Source: SUG1106 sp051883095
Lineage (GTDB): Bacteria; Bacillota; Clostridia; Peptostreptococcales; Anaerovoracaceae
Reading direction: 5' to 3'
DNA: 64,000 nucleotides
Assembly (NCBI GenBank): GCA_051883095.1
Contig: JBJETB010000022.1
Span: 1 to 64,000 of the forward strand
The translations under genes were made by a program, and so were the position numbers. Shown here piece by piece: positions 25,405 to 34,848 of the stretch. The notes under the pieces were generated by a model. It was given only the letters and a program-made list of their open reading frames with translations. It made no database searches and was not told the origin of the DNA. Within the stretch, counting starts at the first letter, position 1. Each line of letters begins with the position of its first letter.

Positions 25405-26529
25405 ATGCAGTATTTAAAATTAATATTAGATGAATTTGCTTTTGCTGCAAATAATCCTAAGAAAATTATGGAAAAGTATCTTGCTGAAGGTAAGAAGGTA
25501 ATAGGATGCTTTCCAATTTACACGCCGCAGCCTCTTGTGACTGCATTGGATATGGTTCCTGTCGGATTGTGGGGAGGACAGGTTACACCTACAGTAGCCG
25601 GAAAATATAATCCAATTTACACATGCTCGATCATGAGATCCTGCCTGGAATATGGAATGACAGGTGTATATAACGGTCTGAGTGCTGTAATCATGCCTAT
25701 GCTGTGCGATACATTCCGTGGAATGAGCTCTGGATGGAGAGCAGGAGTTCCTGATATTCCTATTATTTCTTTTATACATCCACAGCACAGAGAGGATGCT
25801 GGAGCACAGGAGTTTATGGCGGCGGAATATGAAAGCGTAAGGAAAAGACTTGAAGAAATTGCAGGAAAGAAAATCTCAGAGGAAAAGCTAAACGAAACTT
25901 TGAATTTGTACAATGAGAGAAATGCTTTGATGAGGGAATTCTGTCAGGTGGCCAACGATCATTTGGACATCATTACTCCTGCGGTAAGACACAATGTAAT
26001 GAAAAGCGCTACCTTTGTTGATATTCATGAGACAATCTCGAAGGTAAGAAAGCTTATAGACGCTCTCAAATCTCAGCCTGTACATAAGTGGACAGGAAAA
26101 AGAGTCATACTTACAGGTATTACAGCAGAACCGGTTGAATTTCTTGATATATTTGCGGAGAATAAAATCGCTGTAGTGGCTGATGATCTGGCTCAGGAGA
26201 TGAGGCAGTATAGGACGGATTATCCAGAAGGTAAAGACGCAATGGAACGTCTAGCCGCTCAGTGGCTCAACGTCAAAGGCTGTTCTACTGCATACAGCCC
26301 TGACCACAGAGAAAGAGGCAAGATGCTGGTGGAGATGGCCAAAGAATATGATGCAGACTGCATAGCGGTATGTCTTATGAGATTCTGTGATGTTGAGGAA
26401 TATGACTATCCGTATATTTCACAGCTGGCTGAAGAGGCTGGTCTGTACTGCTTGTGTCTGGAAATCGATCAGAGTACTCAGGATAATGGACAATCCAAGA
26501 CAAAGATACAAAGCTACGCAGAAATATAA
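25405..26529 (+). CDS. 2-hydroxyacyl-CoA dehydratase, second subunit
   Basis: Second subunit (374 aa) of the same dehydratase, paralogous to the first. Patterns include KKVIGCFPIYTPQPLVTALDMVPVGLWGG (about 30-58), TCSIMRSCLEYGMTG (about 73-87) and, near the C-terminus, CIAVCLMRFCDVEEYDYPYI, matching HgdB/FldC-type proteins. AAGGAGG precedes the ATG. The pair plus activase is used in glutamate, phenyllactate, lactate or 2-hydroxyisocaproate pathways; residues alone do not fix the substrate. Confidence 0.92.
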   Translation: MQYLKLILDEFAFAANNPKKIMEKYLAEGKKVIGCFPIYTPQPLVTALDMVPVGLWGGQVTPTVAGKYNPIYTCSIMRSCLEYGMTGVYNGLSAVIMPMLCDTFRGMSSGWRAGVPDIPIISFIHPQHREDAGAQEFMAAEYESVRKRLEEIAGKKISEEKLNETLNLYNERNALMREFCQVANDHLDIITPAVRHNVMKSATFVDIHETISKVRKLIDALKSQPVHKWTGKRVILTGITAEPVEFLDIFAENKIAVVADDLAQEMRQYRTDYPEGKDAMERLAAQWLNVKGCSTAYSPDHRERGKMLVEMAKEYDADCIAVCLMRFCDVEEYDYPYISQLAEEAGLYCLCLEIDQSTQDNGQSKTKIQSYAEI

Positions 26530-26569
26530 GTATAAGATAAATTGAACCAAAAAAATGGAGGAAAATGAT

Positions 26570-27436
26570 ATGAACATTAAAACTGTGGGTGTTCTTGGCA
26601 GCGGCCAGATGGGCAGAGGGACTGCTCACGTTGCGGCCCTGGCAGGATATAAAGTAATTTTCTACAATCACAGACTTGTGACTTTAGAAAAGGCATTAAA
26701 ATACATCGAATCAGAGCTGGATAAGGGCATCGAAAGAGGCAAGACCACTCAGGAAGATAAGGAAAGAACTTTGACCAACATTACTATCACCGATCAGCTC
26801 AGCGATTTGGCAAAGGCGGATTTCCTTATTGAATCCCTGCCAGAGGTACTTGAAATAAAGCAGCAGGCTTTCGCTGAACTTGATAAGCTCTGCGGACCTG
26901 AAGTAATTTTTGCTACTAATACTACATCCTTAAGCATTACTGAACTTGCTTCCGTTACAGACAGACCTGACAGGTTTATAGGTATGCACTTCTTCAACCC
27001 TGTTCACAAGATGAAGCTCATCGAGATGGTGAATGGTCTTGAAACTTCTCCTGAGACTACTGCAATTACCAAGGAGTTGGGAATCTCATTCGGAAAAGAA
27101 GTAGTGACGGTCAAGGAGTCTCCGGGATTTGTAACAAGCCGTATTCAGGCAATTATCGGAAACGAAGCGTTTATCATGTTAAATGAAGGACTTGCTTCTG
27201 CAGAAGATATTGACAAGGCATGCAAACTTGGACTTAATCACCCTATGGGACCTTTCGAAATGATAGACTTCGTAGGTCTTGATACCCGTTTAAAGAGTCT
27301 GGAATATCTTTCAAAGATGTTTGGTGATAAATATAAGCCAGCTCCGCTGCACGTTCAATATGTAAAGGCCGGTCGTTACGGTAAAAAGGTCGGAAAAGGC
27401 GTGTATGAGTACGACGAAAACGGAAAGAAGAAATAG
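26570..27436 (+). CDS. 3-hydroxybutyryl-CoA dehydrogenase-type enzyme
   Basis: NAD-dependent 3-hydroxyacyl-CoA dehydrogenase, 288 aa, the usual short clostridial form. It starts TVGVLGSGQMGRGTAHVAALAG (Rossmann loop) and carries NTTSLSITELA and the catalytic-His stretch GMHFFNPVHKMKLIEM (about 136-151). The ATG at 26570 is chosen because GGAGG at 26557-26561 lies between it and an in-frame ATG at 26555. It may convert 3-hydroxyacyl-CoA to 3-ketoacyl-CoA, feeding the thiolase two genes on. Confidence 0.93.
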   Translation: MNIKTVGVLGSGQMGRGTAHVAALAGYKVIFYNHRLVTLEKALKYIESELDKGIERGKTTQEDKERTLTNITITDQLSDLAKADFLIESLPEVLEIKQQAFAELDKLCGPEVIFATNTTSLSITELASVTDRPDRFIGMHFFNPVHKMKLIEMVNGLETSPETTAITKELGISFGKEVVTVKESPGFVTSRIQAIIGNEAFIMLNEGLASAEDIDKACKLGLNHPMGPFEMIDFVGLDTRLKSLEYLSKMFGDKYKPAPLHVQYVKAGRYGKKVGKGVYEYDENGKKK

Positions 27437-27453
27437 AAAAGCAGAGGTGTAAA

Positions 27454-28227
27454 ATGTCGGATAAAGTACTGGTCAGCATTGAAAACGGAATAGCGGTGGT
27501 TACGATAAACCGGCCGGAAGTACGTAATGCAGTGGATAAAGAAACCTGGGGACTGCTCCGTGAAACTTTTGAAAATCTGGATAGCAATAGAGATGTAAGA
27601 GTAATTATTGTCACAGGGGCAGGAGAAAAAGCCTTCGTAGCGGGAGCTGATTTGAATTCACTTAAAGTCAGAAGCGTGCTGGAAACATTGGATTCGGAGA
27701 ACAATGCCGTGGTCAGAGCCATTGAAAAGGTAAGCAAGCCGACTATTGCAGCTATAAACGGATACTGCCTGGGCGGAGGTTGTGAGATAGCTCTAGCCTG
27801 TGATATCAGAATAGCCGCCGAAAAGGCGAAGATAGGTCAAACCGAACTGAATGTGGGGATACTTCCGGGAGCTGGAGGAACGCAAAGACTCAGGAATCTG
27901 GTGGGACAGGGAAAGGCGATGGAGATGATCCTGACCGGTGAGCCTGTTTCAGCACATGAGGCCTATGAGATAGGTCTCGTGAACAAAGTTGTTCCTTTGG
28001 ATAAACTTATGGAAGAGGCAATGTCCATGGCGAAGAAAATAGCAGAAAAAAGTCCGGTGGTGACTAAACTGGCTAAAAGAGCAATTCAGAACGGAGCAGA
28101 TCTTCCTATTGATACTGGACTCTTGATTGAAATTTTATCTCAGTCAGTGGTTTTCAGCACTAAGGATCATCTCGAGGGCATCAATGCCTTCCTGGAAAAA
28201 AGGAAGCCGGAATATACAGGCGAATAA
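27454..28227 (+). CDS. enoyl-CoA hydratase (crotonase family)
   Basis: A 257-aa crotonase that adds water to 2-enoyl-CoA. The oxyanion-hole stretches AFVAGADLNSL (about 59-69) and GYCLGGGCEIALACD (about 104-118) are present, as are both catalytic Glu positions (in GGCEIA and in QTELNVGILPGAGG). That supports true hydratase activity rather than a non-hydratase homologue. It is 17 bp after the dehydrogenase gene, consistent with a beta-oxidation module of hydratase, dehydrogenase and thiolase. Confidence 0.92.
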   Translation: MSDKVLVSIENGIAVVTINRPEVRNAVDKETWGLLRETFENLDSNRDVRVIIVTGAGEKAFVAGADLNSLKVRSVLETLDSENNAVVRAIEKVSKPTIAAINGYCLGGGCEIALACDIRIAAEKAKIGQTELNVGILPGAGGTQRLRNLVGQGKAMEMILTGEPVSAHEAYEIGLVNKVVPLDKLMEEAMSMAKKIAEKSPVVTKLAKRAIQNGADLPIDTGLLIEILSQSVVFSTKDHLEGINAFLEKRKPEYTGE

Positions 28228-28278
28228 AACTAAAAAGGGTGACAGTATGGCATCCATAAAAGAAAGAAGGGATTTTAA

Positions 28279-29469
28279 ATGAGAGAAGTTGTAGTAGTTT
28301 CTGCTGTAAGAACTGCACTTGGTTCCATAGGAGGAACTCTTAAAAATGTTCAGCCGGAAGTACTGGCAAACGTAGTCATGGAAGGCGCAATAGAAAAGGC
28401 CGGAATTGACAAGTCTATTATAGATGAAGTAATCTTCGGACAGGCAAAACAGAGCACAGATGCACCTAATATTGCAAGATTAGCATCGCTGATGACACGC
28501 ATACCTGAAGAGATTCCTGCTTACACAATACACAGACAGTGTGCGTCTGGTATGCAGTCAATTTTAAACGGTGTACAGCAGATCCAGACAGGATATTCAG
28601 ATGTAGTGCTGGTTGGCGGTGTTGAGAGTATGAGTACTGCACCGTTTTATGTAAGAGGCGCACGTTTTGGAGTAGGAAATGGTAACACAGTTTTCGTAGA
28701 TCCTAACATCGAGTCACAGCCAAAATCCCAGCCAAACGATATTTACGGAACATTTAACATGATTCAGACTGCCGATAATGTGGCAAAGCAGTTCGGCGTT
28801 ACCAGAGAAGAGCAGGACGAATTTGCACTTGCCAGCCAACAGAAGGCAGTAGCAGCAATTGACGCTGGAAAGTTTAAAGATGAAATCGTGCCCGTAGTGA
28901 TTCCTCAGAGAAAGGCTGACCCTATAGTATTTGATACTGACGAGTATCCTAAGCGCAATACCAGCATGGAAAAGCTTGCAAAGCTGAAACCTATTTTCCC
29001 AGAAGGATATGTTACCGCAGGTAATGCATCAGGAAGAAACGATGGAGCGTCCGCACTGGTAATTATGGCCGCTGAAAAGGCGGAAGAACTGGGAATAAAG
29101 CCGATTGCAAAAATTCTGGGAGCTGCTGCAGTTGGTGTTGACCCAAGAATTATGGGAATCGCACCTGTACCTGCAACTCGCAAGTTACTTGGAAAGTTAA
29201 ATATGACCATCGATGATTTCGGTCTTGTTGAAATCAATGAAGCCTTTGCGGCACAGTCAGTGGCATGTGCTAAGGAGCTTAAAATCAAACCGGAAAGACT
29301 TAACGTTAACGGCGGAGCAATTGCACTTGGACATCCTCTCGGCTGCTCAGGAGCAAGAATATCAACAACATTAATCCATGAAATGCAGAAGAGAGGCGAA
29401 AAGTACGGTCTCGCTGCAATTTGCGTAGCCGGTGGTCTCGGAATGGCTATGGCATTTGAGAGAATGTAA
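28279..29469 (+). CDS. acetyl-CoA acetyltransferase (thiolase)
   Basis: A 396-aa thiolase that joins or splits acetyl-CoA units. The acyl-binding Cys88 is in HRQCASGMQS; the C-terminal motifs NVNGGAIALGHPLGCSGAR (His and second Cys) and the CVAGGLGMAMAFE ending are intact. The length and motifs fit the biosynthetic/degradative acetoacetyl-CoA thiolase class. In the pathway it could cleave acetoacetyl-CoA, formed from the acetoacetate released by BKACE once a CoA-transferase has activated it. Confidence 0.94.
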   Translation: MREVVVVSAVRTALGSIGGTLKNVQPEVLANVVMEGAIEKAGIDKSIIDEVIFGQAKQSTDAPNIARLASLMTRIPEEIPAYTIHRQCASGMQSILNGVQQIQTGYSDVVLVGGVESMSTAPFYVRGARFGVGNGNTVFVDPNIESQPKSQPNDIYGTFNMIQTADNVAKQFGVTREEQDEFALASQQKAVAAIDAGKFKDEIVPVVIPQRKADPIVFDTDEYPKRNTSMEKLAKLKPIFPEGYVTAGNASGRNDGASALVIMAAEKAEELGIKPIAKILGAAAVGVDPRIMGIAPVPATRKLLGKLNMTIDDFGLVEINEAFAAQSVACAKELKIKPERLNVNGGAIALGHPLGCSGARISTTLIHEMQKRGEKYGLAAICVAGGLGMAMAFERM

Positions 29470-29483
29470 GGGAGATGACGCCC

Positions 29484-30446
29484 ATGGGCAAGCAGGAAAT
29501 AAAAAAAATTGCCATAATCGGTGCAGGAACAATGGGACCTGGAATTGCACAGACATACGCATGCGGAGGATACGACATCAGCATCTGGGAACCTAACCTG
29601 GAAAACAGAGAAAAGGCTAAGGTAAGAATTTACGATGGTTTAAAGGTTTCTGAAGAACAGGGGCTCATCGAACCGGGTAAAATAGATGAATTTTATGGGC
29701 ATGTACATTTTGCCCAGTCCATGAAAGAGGCAGTTGTAGGTGCTCAGTTCGTAATGGAAATAGTTGTTGAAAAGGTTGAAGTCAAGAAGTCTGTTTATGC
29801 TGAAATGCTGGACTATATAGACGAGGACACGATTGTGGCTTCCAATACATCTGCGCTTAATATTTTCGAGGTCGTACCAAAGGAAATGCTTCCTCATCAG
29901 TTGATTGTCCACTGGTACGGACCGGCACAGCTGATTCCTCTGGTTGAGGTAATCAAAAGTGAGGAAGCACCGCAGTGGATGGCAGACGATGTCATGAGCC
30001 TTCTCAGAAAATGCGGCAAGGTTCCGGTACAGATGAAAAAATTCATTCAGGGATATATCGTTAACAGACTTCAGCAGTGCCTGAACAGAGAAGTGTTTTA
30101 TCTTCTTGACAATGATTACTGCACCCCTGAAGACATTGACTTTGCAGCTAAGATGAGCTTTATACCTAGAGCAATGGTTCTTGGATTATGCAAGAAGATA
30201 GACTTCGGCGGAGTAGATATGACCATAAACAACTATAAGGCAGGAAGCTATCACATGCCGCCTAAAGGTGATGAACTTCCAGAGACATTAAAAGCTATGG
30301 AAGAAGCTGGAGAATATGGCATCAAAACTGGAAAAGGTTTTTATGACTACAGTGACAAAGATGTCGACAAACTTCTTCTTAAAAGAGATGAGCAGTTAGT
30401 GGAAGCGTATAATCTTGCTTTAAAATTTATCCATGATCCTGTTTAA
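29484..30446 (+). CDS. second 3-hydroxyacyl-CoA dehydrogenase-family enzyme
   Basis: A 320-aa NAD-dependent enzyme distantly related to the one at 26570. The Rossmann loop IIGAGTMGPGIAQTYACGGYD and the NTSALNIFEV and VHWYGPAQLIPLVEVI stretches are seen; in the last, His is kept but the surroundings differ from the GMHFFNP pattern. It therefore may act on a different substrate, possibly a free 3-hydroxy acid, as carnitine dehydrogenase does in this family, to make the beta-keto acid for BKACE. That is inference. The ATG at 29484 is preceded by GGGAG; an ATG at 29475 is too close to it. Confidence 0.85.
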   Translation: MGKQEIKKIAIIGAGTMGPGIAQTYACGGYDISIWEPNLENREKAKVRIYDGLKVSEEQGLIEPGKIDEFYGHVHFAQSMKEAVVGAQFVMEIVVEKVEVKKSVYAEMLDYIDEDTIVASNTSALNIFEVVPKEMLPHQLIVHWYGPAQLIPLVEVIKSEEAPQWMADDVMSLLRKCGKVPVQMKKFIQGYIVNRLQQCLNREVFYLLDNDYCTPEDIDFAAKMSFIPRAMVLGLCKKIDFGGVDMTINNYKAGSYHMPPKGDELPETLKAMEEAGEYGIKTGKGFYDYSDKDVDKLLLKRDEQLVEAYNLALKFIHDPV

Positions 30447-31707
30447 GAATAAAATGGAACGTTATAAAAATAAAAAAAAGCATTACGCATGGATAATAAC
30501 GCTTGGATGCGGACTGGTAACATTTTATACTGTAGGGCTTGCATTTAATTGCATTTCGGTTTTCCTGAATCCACTTATGGAAAGCCTTGGAATTAGTAAT
30601 ACATTGAGGTCTAGTATGACCATGTTTTACCAGTCCGGAAGCGTGCTATCACTATTGGCAATAGGGCCTGTGACTGATAAAATTGGTACAAGAAGGAGCA
30701 TTCTATATTTCAGTATTTTTATGGCATTGGGATATGTGATGCTTGCAATTGCAGACACCGTATATTTCTGTTATTTGGCCATGTTTATAATAGGCATAGG
30801 ATACGGCCTTTGTGGTCTTGTGCCAGTCTCAATGTTGCTTACTGAATGGTTTGCACAGAAGAGAGGATTTGCACTTGGGGCAGCAATGTGCGGTTCAGGG
30901 GTTGCGACAATAATAGCGCCAACACTTGTAACCAACGTTATAGCTGCATGGGGTGTACATTCTGCGTTCGTGGTTCAAGCGAGCATTATTGCAATCTGCG
31001 CAATTATTGCCTTTGCGATATTAAGAGATAAGCCAAGTGATGTTGGCATGTTACCTTATGGAGGACAACCGAATCCGGAAAGAGATATAGAAGAAAAAGA
31101 ACAGTCGCAGCAGTTAAAGTTCAAAGATGCGATTAAAGATGGACGTTTTGTAATGATGGTAGCGGTAATGTTGCTGTCTGGCGGGATGATATCACCTATG
31201 GTACAACATTTGTCGCCGATAATATCTCAAAGTGGATATGGGGAGCATTTGGCTGCGATGGCAGTATCTATATATGGGACGGTTATGCTTGTAGGAAAAC
31301 CAGTTTTTGGAACTGTAATTGATAAATTTGGAATTTTGAAAGCCAATACTTATGCCTACGCGTTCCTTATGCTTGCGCTTATAGACGGAGTATTTCTATC
31401 ACGAAATGAAATTCTGATTTATGGAATACCTCTGTTTCTTGGAATGGGAAGTGCTCCTCTGGTGACGGTAGGACTTCCAATATGGGTGTCGGGGTTATTT
31501 GGAAAAGTAAATATGGCAAGCATATTTGCTATGTTGAAATTATGCTATACCCTTGGGGGAATGATAGGAGCATCAATACCCGGTATAATAATTGACCATA
31601 CCGGTTCGTATACGGACTTATTTAAGCTGTATATTGTTGTCGCAATTATAACATACGTGGTTTTGCAGGGTCTATTTATGGGCAACGCAAAAAAAGAATC
31701 TGCTTAG
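30433..31707 (+). CDS. MFS transporter (OxlT/monocarboxylate-like)
   Basis: A 424-aa membrane carrier with about 12 hydrophobic spans. The loop DKIGTRRSI between spans 2 and 3 (about residues 76-84) and the second-half counterpart DKFGILKANT are major-facilitator signatures; the overall pattern resembles oxalate/formate antiporters and MCT-type carriers. It overlaps the upstream gene by 14 bp; a second in-frame ATG is at 30454 and neither has a strong ribosome-binding site. It lies between catabolic enzymes and the Tct transporter, so it probably moves a carboxylate. Confidence 0.88.
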   Translation: MILFKNKMERYKNKKKHYAWIITLGCGLVTFYTVGLAFNCISVFLNPLMESLGISNTLRSSMTMFYQSGSVLSLLAIGPVTDKIGTRRSILYFSIFMALGYVMLAIADTVYFCYLAMFIIGIGYGLCGLVPVSMLLTEWFAQKRGFALGAAMCGSGVATIIAPTLVTNVIAAWGVHSAFVVQASIIAICAIIAFAILRDKPSDVGMLPYGGQPNPERDIEEKEQSQQLKFKDAIKDGRFVMMVAVMLLSGGMISPMVQHLSPIISQSGYGEHLAAMAVSIYGTVMLVGKPVFGTVIDKFGILKANTYAYAFLMLALIDGVFLSRNEILIYGIPLFLGMGSAPLVTVGLPIWVSGLFGKVNMASIFAMLKLCYTLGGMIGASIPGIIIDHTGSYTDLFKLYIVVAIITYVVLQGLFMGNAKKESA

Positions 31708-31723
31708 AAGAGAGGAGATAACT

Positions 31724-32215
31724 ATGGCGAAGTGGAAGCGGGATGTATTATACGGAATTGTGATTTTGATTTTGGCAGCAGCAGGCGCATTCGAAATTAG
31801 AGATATGAAAATAATGGGAAATCCTGCGTGGATTACTAGACCTGATACTTATATGTGGATGTGGCTCGGTATCCTTGCTGTGTTCGCAATACTGTTAATT
31901 ACAAGAGCCTTGATAAAAAAGGATGAAGAAAAACAGGCCCCTATCTGGACCAAAGAAGGCATATTCACAATTGTGATGATGTTTTTGTATTTGGTGTCTA
32001 TGGAAATATTGGGATTTACACTTTCGACATTCTTATTTGAAGCAATTCTCATTTTTGTATATAGCTATAAGATGGGAAAATTAAATAGCAAAGGGAAAAA
32101 ATTATATCTGACAATAGCCTTGTATATTGCGATAGCGCTTATTGCAACATTAGTGACCCAATATCTGTTTACCGAGGCACTGTCAGTAAGACTGCCAAAG
32201 GGCAAAATATTCTAA
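31724..32215 (+). CDS. tctB: tripartite tricarboxylate transporter, small membrane subunit
   Basis: A 163-aa protein with four hydrophobic segments (about residues 8-25, 44-62, 85-105, 125-150), the size and layout of TctB. Family sequence conservation is low, so the call depends mostly on its place directly before the TctC- and TctA-type genes. The TctB-TctC-TctA order is the usual one. AGAGAGGAG precedes the ATG. It has an odd feature: a DMKIMGNPAWITRPDTYMW loop between the first two spans. Confidence 0.8.
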   Translation: MAKWKRDVLYGIVILILAAAGAFEIRDMKIMGNPAWITRPDTYMWMWLGILAVFAILLITRALIKKDEEKQAPIWTKEGIFTIVMMFLYLVSMEILGFTLSTFLFEAILIFVYSYKMGKLNSKGKKLYLTIALYIAIALIATLVTQYLFTEALSVRLPKGKIF

Positions 32216-32280
32216 CAGTTATGTATTACCAATAAGGGTAATTCATATAACCTTTCACTAAATATTTAGGAGGAGAAAAA

Positions 32281-33240
32281 ATGGTAAAGAAAATTTTAGC
32301 AGTAGTACTGTGCTTAGTTTTAGCACTCAGCTGTTTCACTGCATGCGGTGGTGGAAACGAAGCAACATTCCCATCAGAAACAGTAAACTGTATCGTTCCT
32401 TATTCAGCTGGTGGCGGGACAGATTTAATGGTTAGAGCCGTTGCAGGAAACATCGATTTAGACGGCCAGACCATGATTGCAACCAATATTGAAGGTGCAA
32501 ACTCGTTAACAGGTACTTATGAATGTTACAATGCAGAACCAGATGGTTATACTCTGTTATCAATCGCACTTGAAACAATCGTTGCTATGCATATGTCCGG
32601 AACAATTGAAGAAGAAATTTACAACGAACTCACACCAATTGCTTCAATTGTTGAAGACGCAAACGTATTAGCTGTTTCAGCTAAGTCAGAGTGGCAGACT
32701 TTTGACGACTTCGTGGCTTATGCTAAAGAAGCAGGAGAAAAGTGCACAATCGCTTCAACTTCAAGAGGCGGATCCAACGAATTTTTCGCTTACGGTCTTG
32801 CTGACGTAGCAGGATATGACTTCACATATGTTCCTTATGATGGCGGTGCAAAGTCAAGAACTGCAGTATTAAGTGGAGAAAATGATGCAGTTGTTCAGCA
32901 GGTATCAGAAATCAAAGCACTGGTTGATTCTGGTGAGCTGAGAGTGCTGGGCGTTGCTTCTGAGGAAAGAACACAATTCTTTGATGCGCCTACATTTAAA
33001 GAACAGGGATATGACATCGTTTTCGGCCTTCACAGAGCAATTTGGGGAGCTCCTGGAATCGATTCCGAAATTCAGACTTATCTGACAGAGGCATGCGCTG
33101 CCGCATGTGCAAAGGATGAATGTAAAGAGACATTCCTTAACTTAGGTTATGAGCCAATTTACTCAGATGCAGCTACATTAGCTTCACTGGTTGAAGAGAC
33201 ACAGGCAAAATTAGTTGACTGGTCCAAACTTGTCGGATAA
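32281..33240 (+). CDS. tctC: tripartite tricarboxylate transporter, substrate-binding lipoprotein (TctC/Bug)
   Basis: Extracytoplasmic solute-binding protein, 319 aa, with a lipoprotein signal (hydrophobic residues 5-16, lipobox ending CFTAC at Cys22) and the Bug-family start TVNCIVPYSAGGGTDLMVRAV. It would be anchored outside the membrane and hand a carboxylate to TctA/TctB. AGGAGG precedes the ATG. A strong hairpin right after it (33257-33287) probably protects its mRNA so that more binding protein than permease is made. Bug ligands range over citrate, other carboxylates and amino acids; the ligand here is unknown. Confidence 0.92.
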   Translation: MVKKILAVVLCLVLALSCFTACGGGNEATFPSETVNCIVPYSAGGGTDLMVRAVAGNIDLDGQTMIATNIEGANSLTGTYECYNAEPDGYTLLSIALETIVAMHMSGTIEEEIYNELTPIASIVEDANVLAVSAKSEWQTFDDFVAYAKEAGEKCTIASTSRGGSNEFFAYGLADVAGYDFTYVPYDGGAKSRTAVLSGENDAVVQQVSEIKALVDSGELRVLGVASEERTQFFDAPTFKEQGYDIVFGLHRAIWGAPGIDSEIQTYLTEACAAACAKDECKETFLNLGYEPIYSDAATLASLVEETQAKLVDWSKLVG

Positions 33241-33256
33241 TTATAAGATGACGTTT

Positions 33257-33287
33257 TATCAGGAGGCCTTTTAAAGGTCTCCTGATA
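33257..33287 (+). terminator. hairpin between tctC and tctA
   Basis: TATCAGGAG (33257-33265) pairs with CTCCTGATA (33279-33287), with further internal pairing CCTTT/AAAGG. Only a weak T stretch follows, so it reads as a partial terminator or mRNA-stabilising hairpin. Confidence 0.75.
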
Positions 33288-33316
33288 GGAAACTAGTTTT
33301 GAAGGGAGATGTAACA

Positions 33317-34822
33317 TTGAGTACTTTATTTATAGGTTTGCAAGCCTTCTTGGAAGAGCCGATACTATTCGTACTGTTAGCAGCAGGAGTATTCTTCGGA
33401 ATGGTATTCGGTGCGATTCCTGGATTAACTGCAGCACTGGCCGTATCATTACTTTTACCATTTACATTTGCTATGACCGCATCACAAGGTATTACTACTT
33501 TGATCGGTGTGTATGTTGGCGGTATTTCCGGCGGTTTAATTGCAGCCGTTCTCCTAAATATTCCGGGATCTCCGGCATCCTTGGTTACGTGTTTTGACGG
33601 AACACCGATGGCGAGAAACGGAAGAGCAAATGACGCATTAACTATAGGTGTATTCTCATCTTTCATGGGTGGTTTAATGAGTGCGCTGCTTCTTATGGCC
33701 ATTGCGCCTCAGCTCGCTAAGATTGCACTGCTTTTCGGATCATGGGAGTACTTTGCAATGGGGTTAATGGGACTGTCTGTGGTTGTTTCCCTTTGCTCTG
33801 ATGATAAAATAAAGGGATTTATTGCTGCTATTGTTGGATTGATCCTTGCCATGGTAGGTATGGATGCTGTATCTGGTGTACCTAGACTAACTTTTGGCTT
33901 CTGGCAACTTAATGGTGGCCTTGATACTCTTGACGTGTTAATGGGGCTTTTTGCAATGACAGAAGTTCTTCAGCAACTCAAAACAATAGATAGAAAGTTT
34001 GAAATATCTGATCCTGGAAAGGTAAAGGCCGTTCCAACACGTGAAATGCTTAAGGGCACGTTGAAAACTCATATAATGGGTGGCCTTATAGGTACTTTTA
34101 TAGGAATTTTGCCTGGAATAGGTCAGACTACCGCTTCATTGATGTCTTATTCCACATGTATGCAGACATCTGACCATCCGGAGAAGTTCGGAACCGGCAT
34201 AACAGAGGGTGTAGTTGCATCGGAGGTCGCAAACAATTCATGTTGCGGTGGAGCATTAATTCCTATGATGACTCTGGGCATACCTGGAGATTTAGTAACA
34301 TCGATATTACTTGGTGGTCTTATCGTTCACGGTCTTCAGCCAGGACCACTGCTGTTTACATCCAGCGCAGATATTGTGGGCATAATATTTGCAGCATATT
34401 TATTAGCAAATATTATTATGTATATTATGGAAATGGGACTTATGAAGGTGTTCATTAAACTGTTAAAAGTTCCGATGAATCTCCTCTTCCCTATTATATT
34501 GCTAATGTGTGTTGTCGGAACTATAACAGTAAATAATAGAATTTTTGACAGCTGGGTATTACTTGTTGTAGGTATAATTGGATATTATTTGGTGAACAAT
34601 GGTTTCCCTCTTGCACCTATAGTTTTAGGATATATTCTGGGAAGTATCATTGAATCCAATATGCGTACGGCACTGATTTCTAATCAGGCGAACTTCCTGT
34701 CATTGTTCTCGAAACCTATTTCGGTTGGATTGCTGATTTTCGCTGTTATAATGCTTATTCTTCCATCCATACTTAAGAAGCGTTCTGAAAAAAAACAACA
34801 GAAAAGAACGAGTGAAGCGTAG
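33317..34822 (+). CDS. tctA: tripartite tricarboxylate transporter, large permease subunit
   Basis: A 501-aa permease with about 11-12 hydrophobic segments. The family sequence GMVFGAIPGLTAALAVSLLLPFTF near residues 25-48 and the second GxxPGxGxT-type motif GILPGIGQTTASLMSYS near 255-271 are both visible. The TTG at 33317 lies 9 bp after GGGAG; another TTG at 33299 would place the start before that site. It forms the transport path of the Tct system and completes the set with the two preceding genes. Confidence 0.92.
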   Translation: MSTLFIGLQAFLEEPILFVLLAAGVFFGMVFGAIPGLTAALAVSLLLPFTFAMTASQGITTLIGVYVGGISGGLIAAVLLNIPGSPASLVTCFDGTPMARNGRANDALTIGVFSSFMGGLMSALLLMAIAPQLAKIALLFGSWEYFAMGLMGLSVVVSLCSDDKIKGFIAAIVGLILAMVGMDAVSGVPRLTFGFWQLNGGLDTLDVLMGLFAMTEVLQQLKTIDRKFEISDPGKVKAVPTREMLKGTLKTHIMGGLIGTFIGILPGIGQTTASLMSYSTCMQTSDHPEKFGTGITEGVVASEVANNSCCGGALIPMMTLGIPGDLVTSILLGGLIVHGLQPGPLLFTSSADIVGIIFAAYLLANIIMYIMEMGLMKVFIKLLKVPMNLLFPIILLMCVVGTITVNNRIFDSWVLLVVGIIGYYLVNNGFPLAPIVLGYILGSIIESNMRTALISNQANFLSLFSKPISVGLLIFAVIMLILPSILKKRSEKKQQKRTSEA

Positions 34823-34848
34823 AACAACGTGTGAAAAGGAGAGTACTT

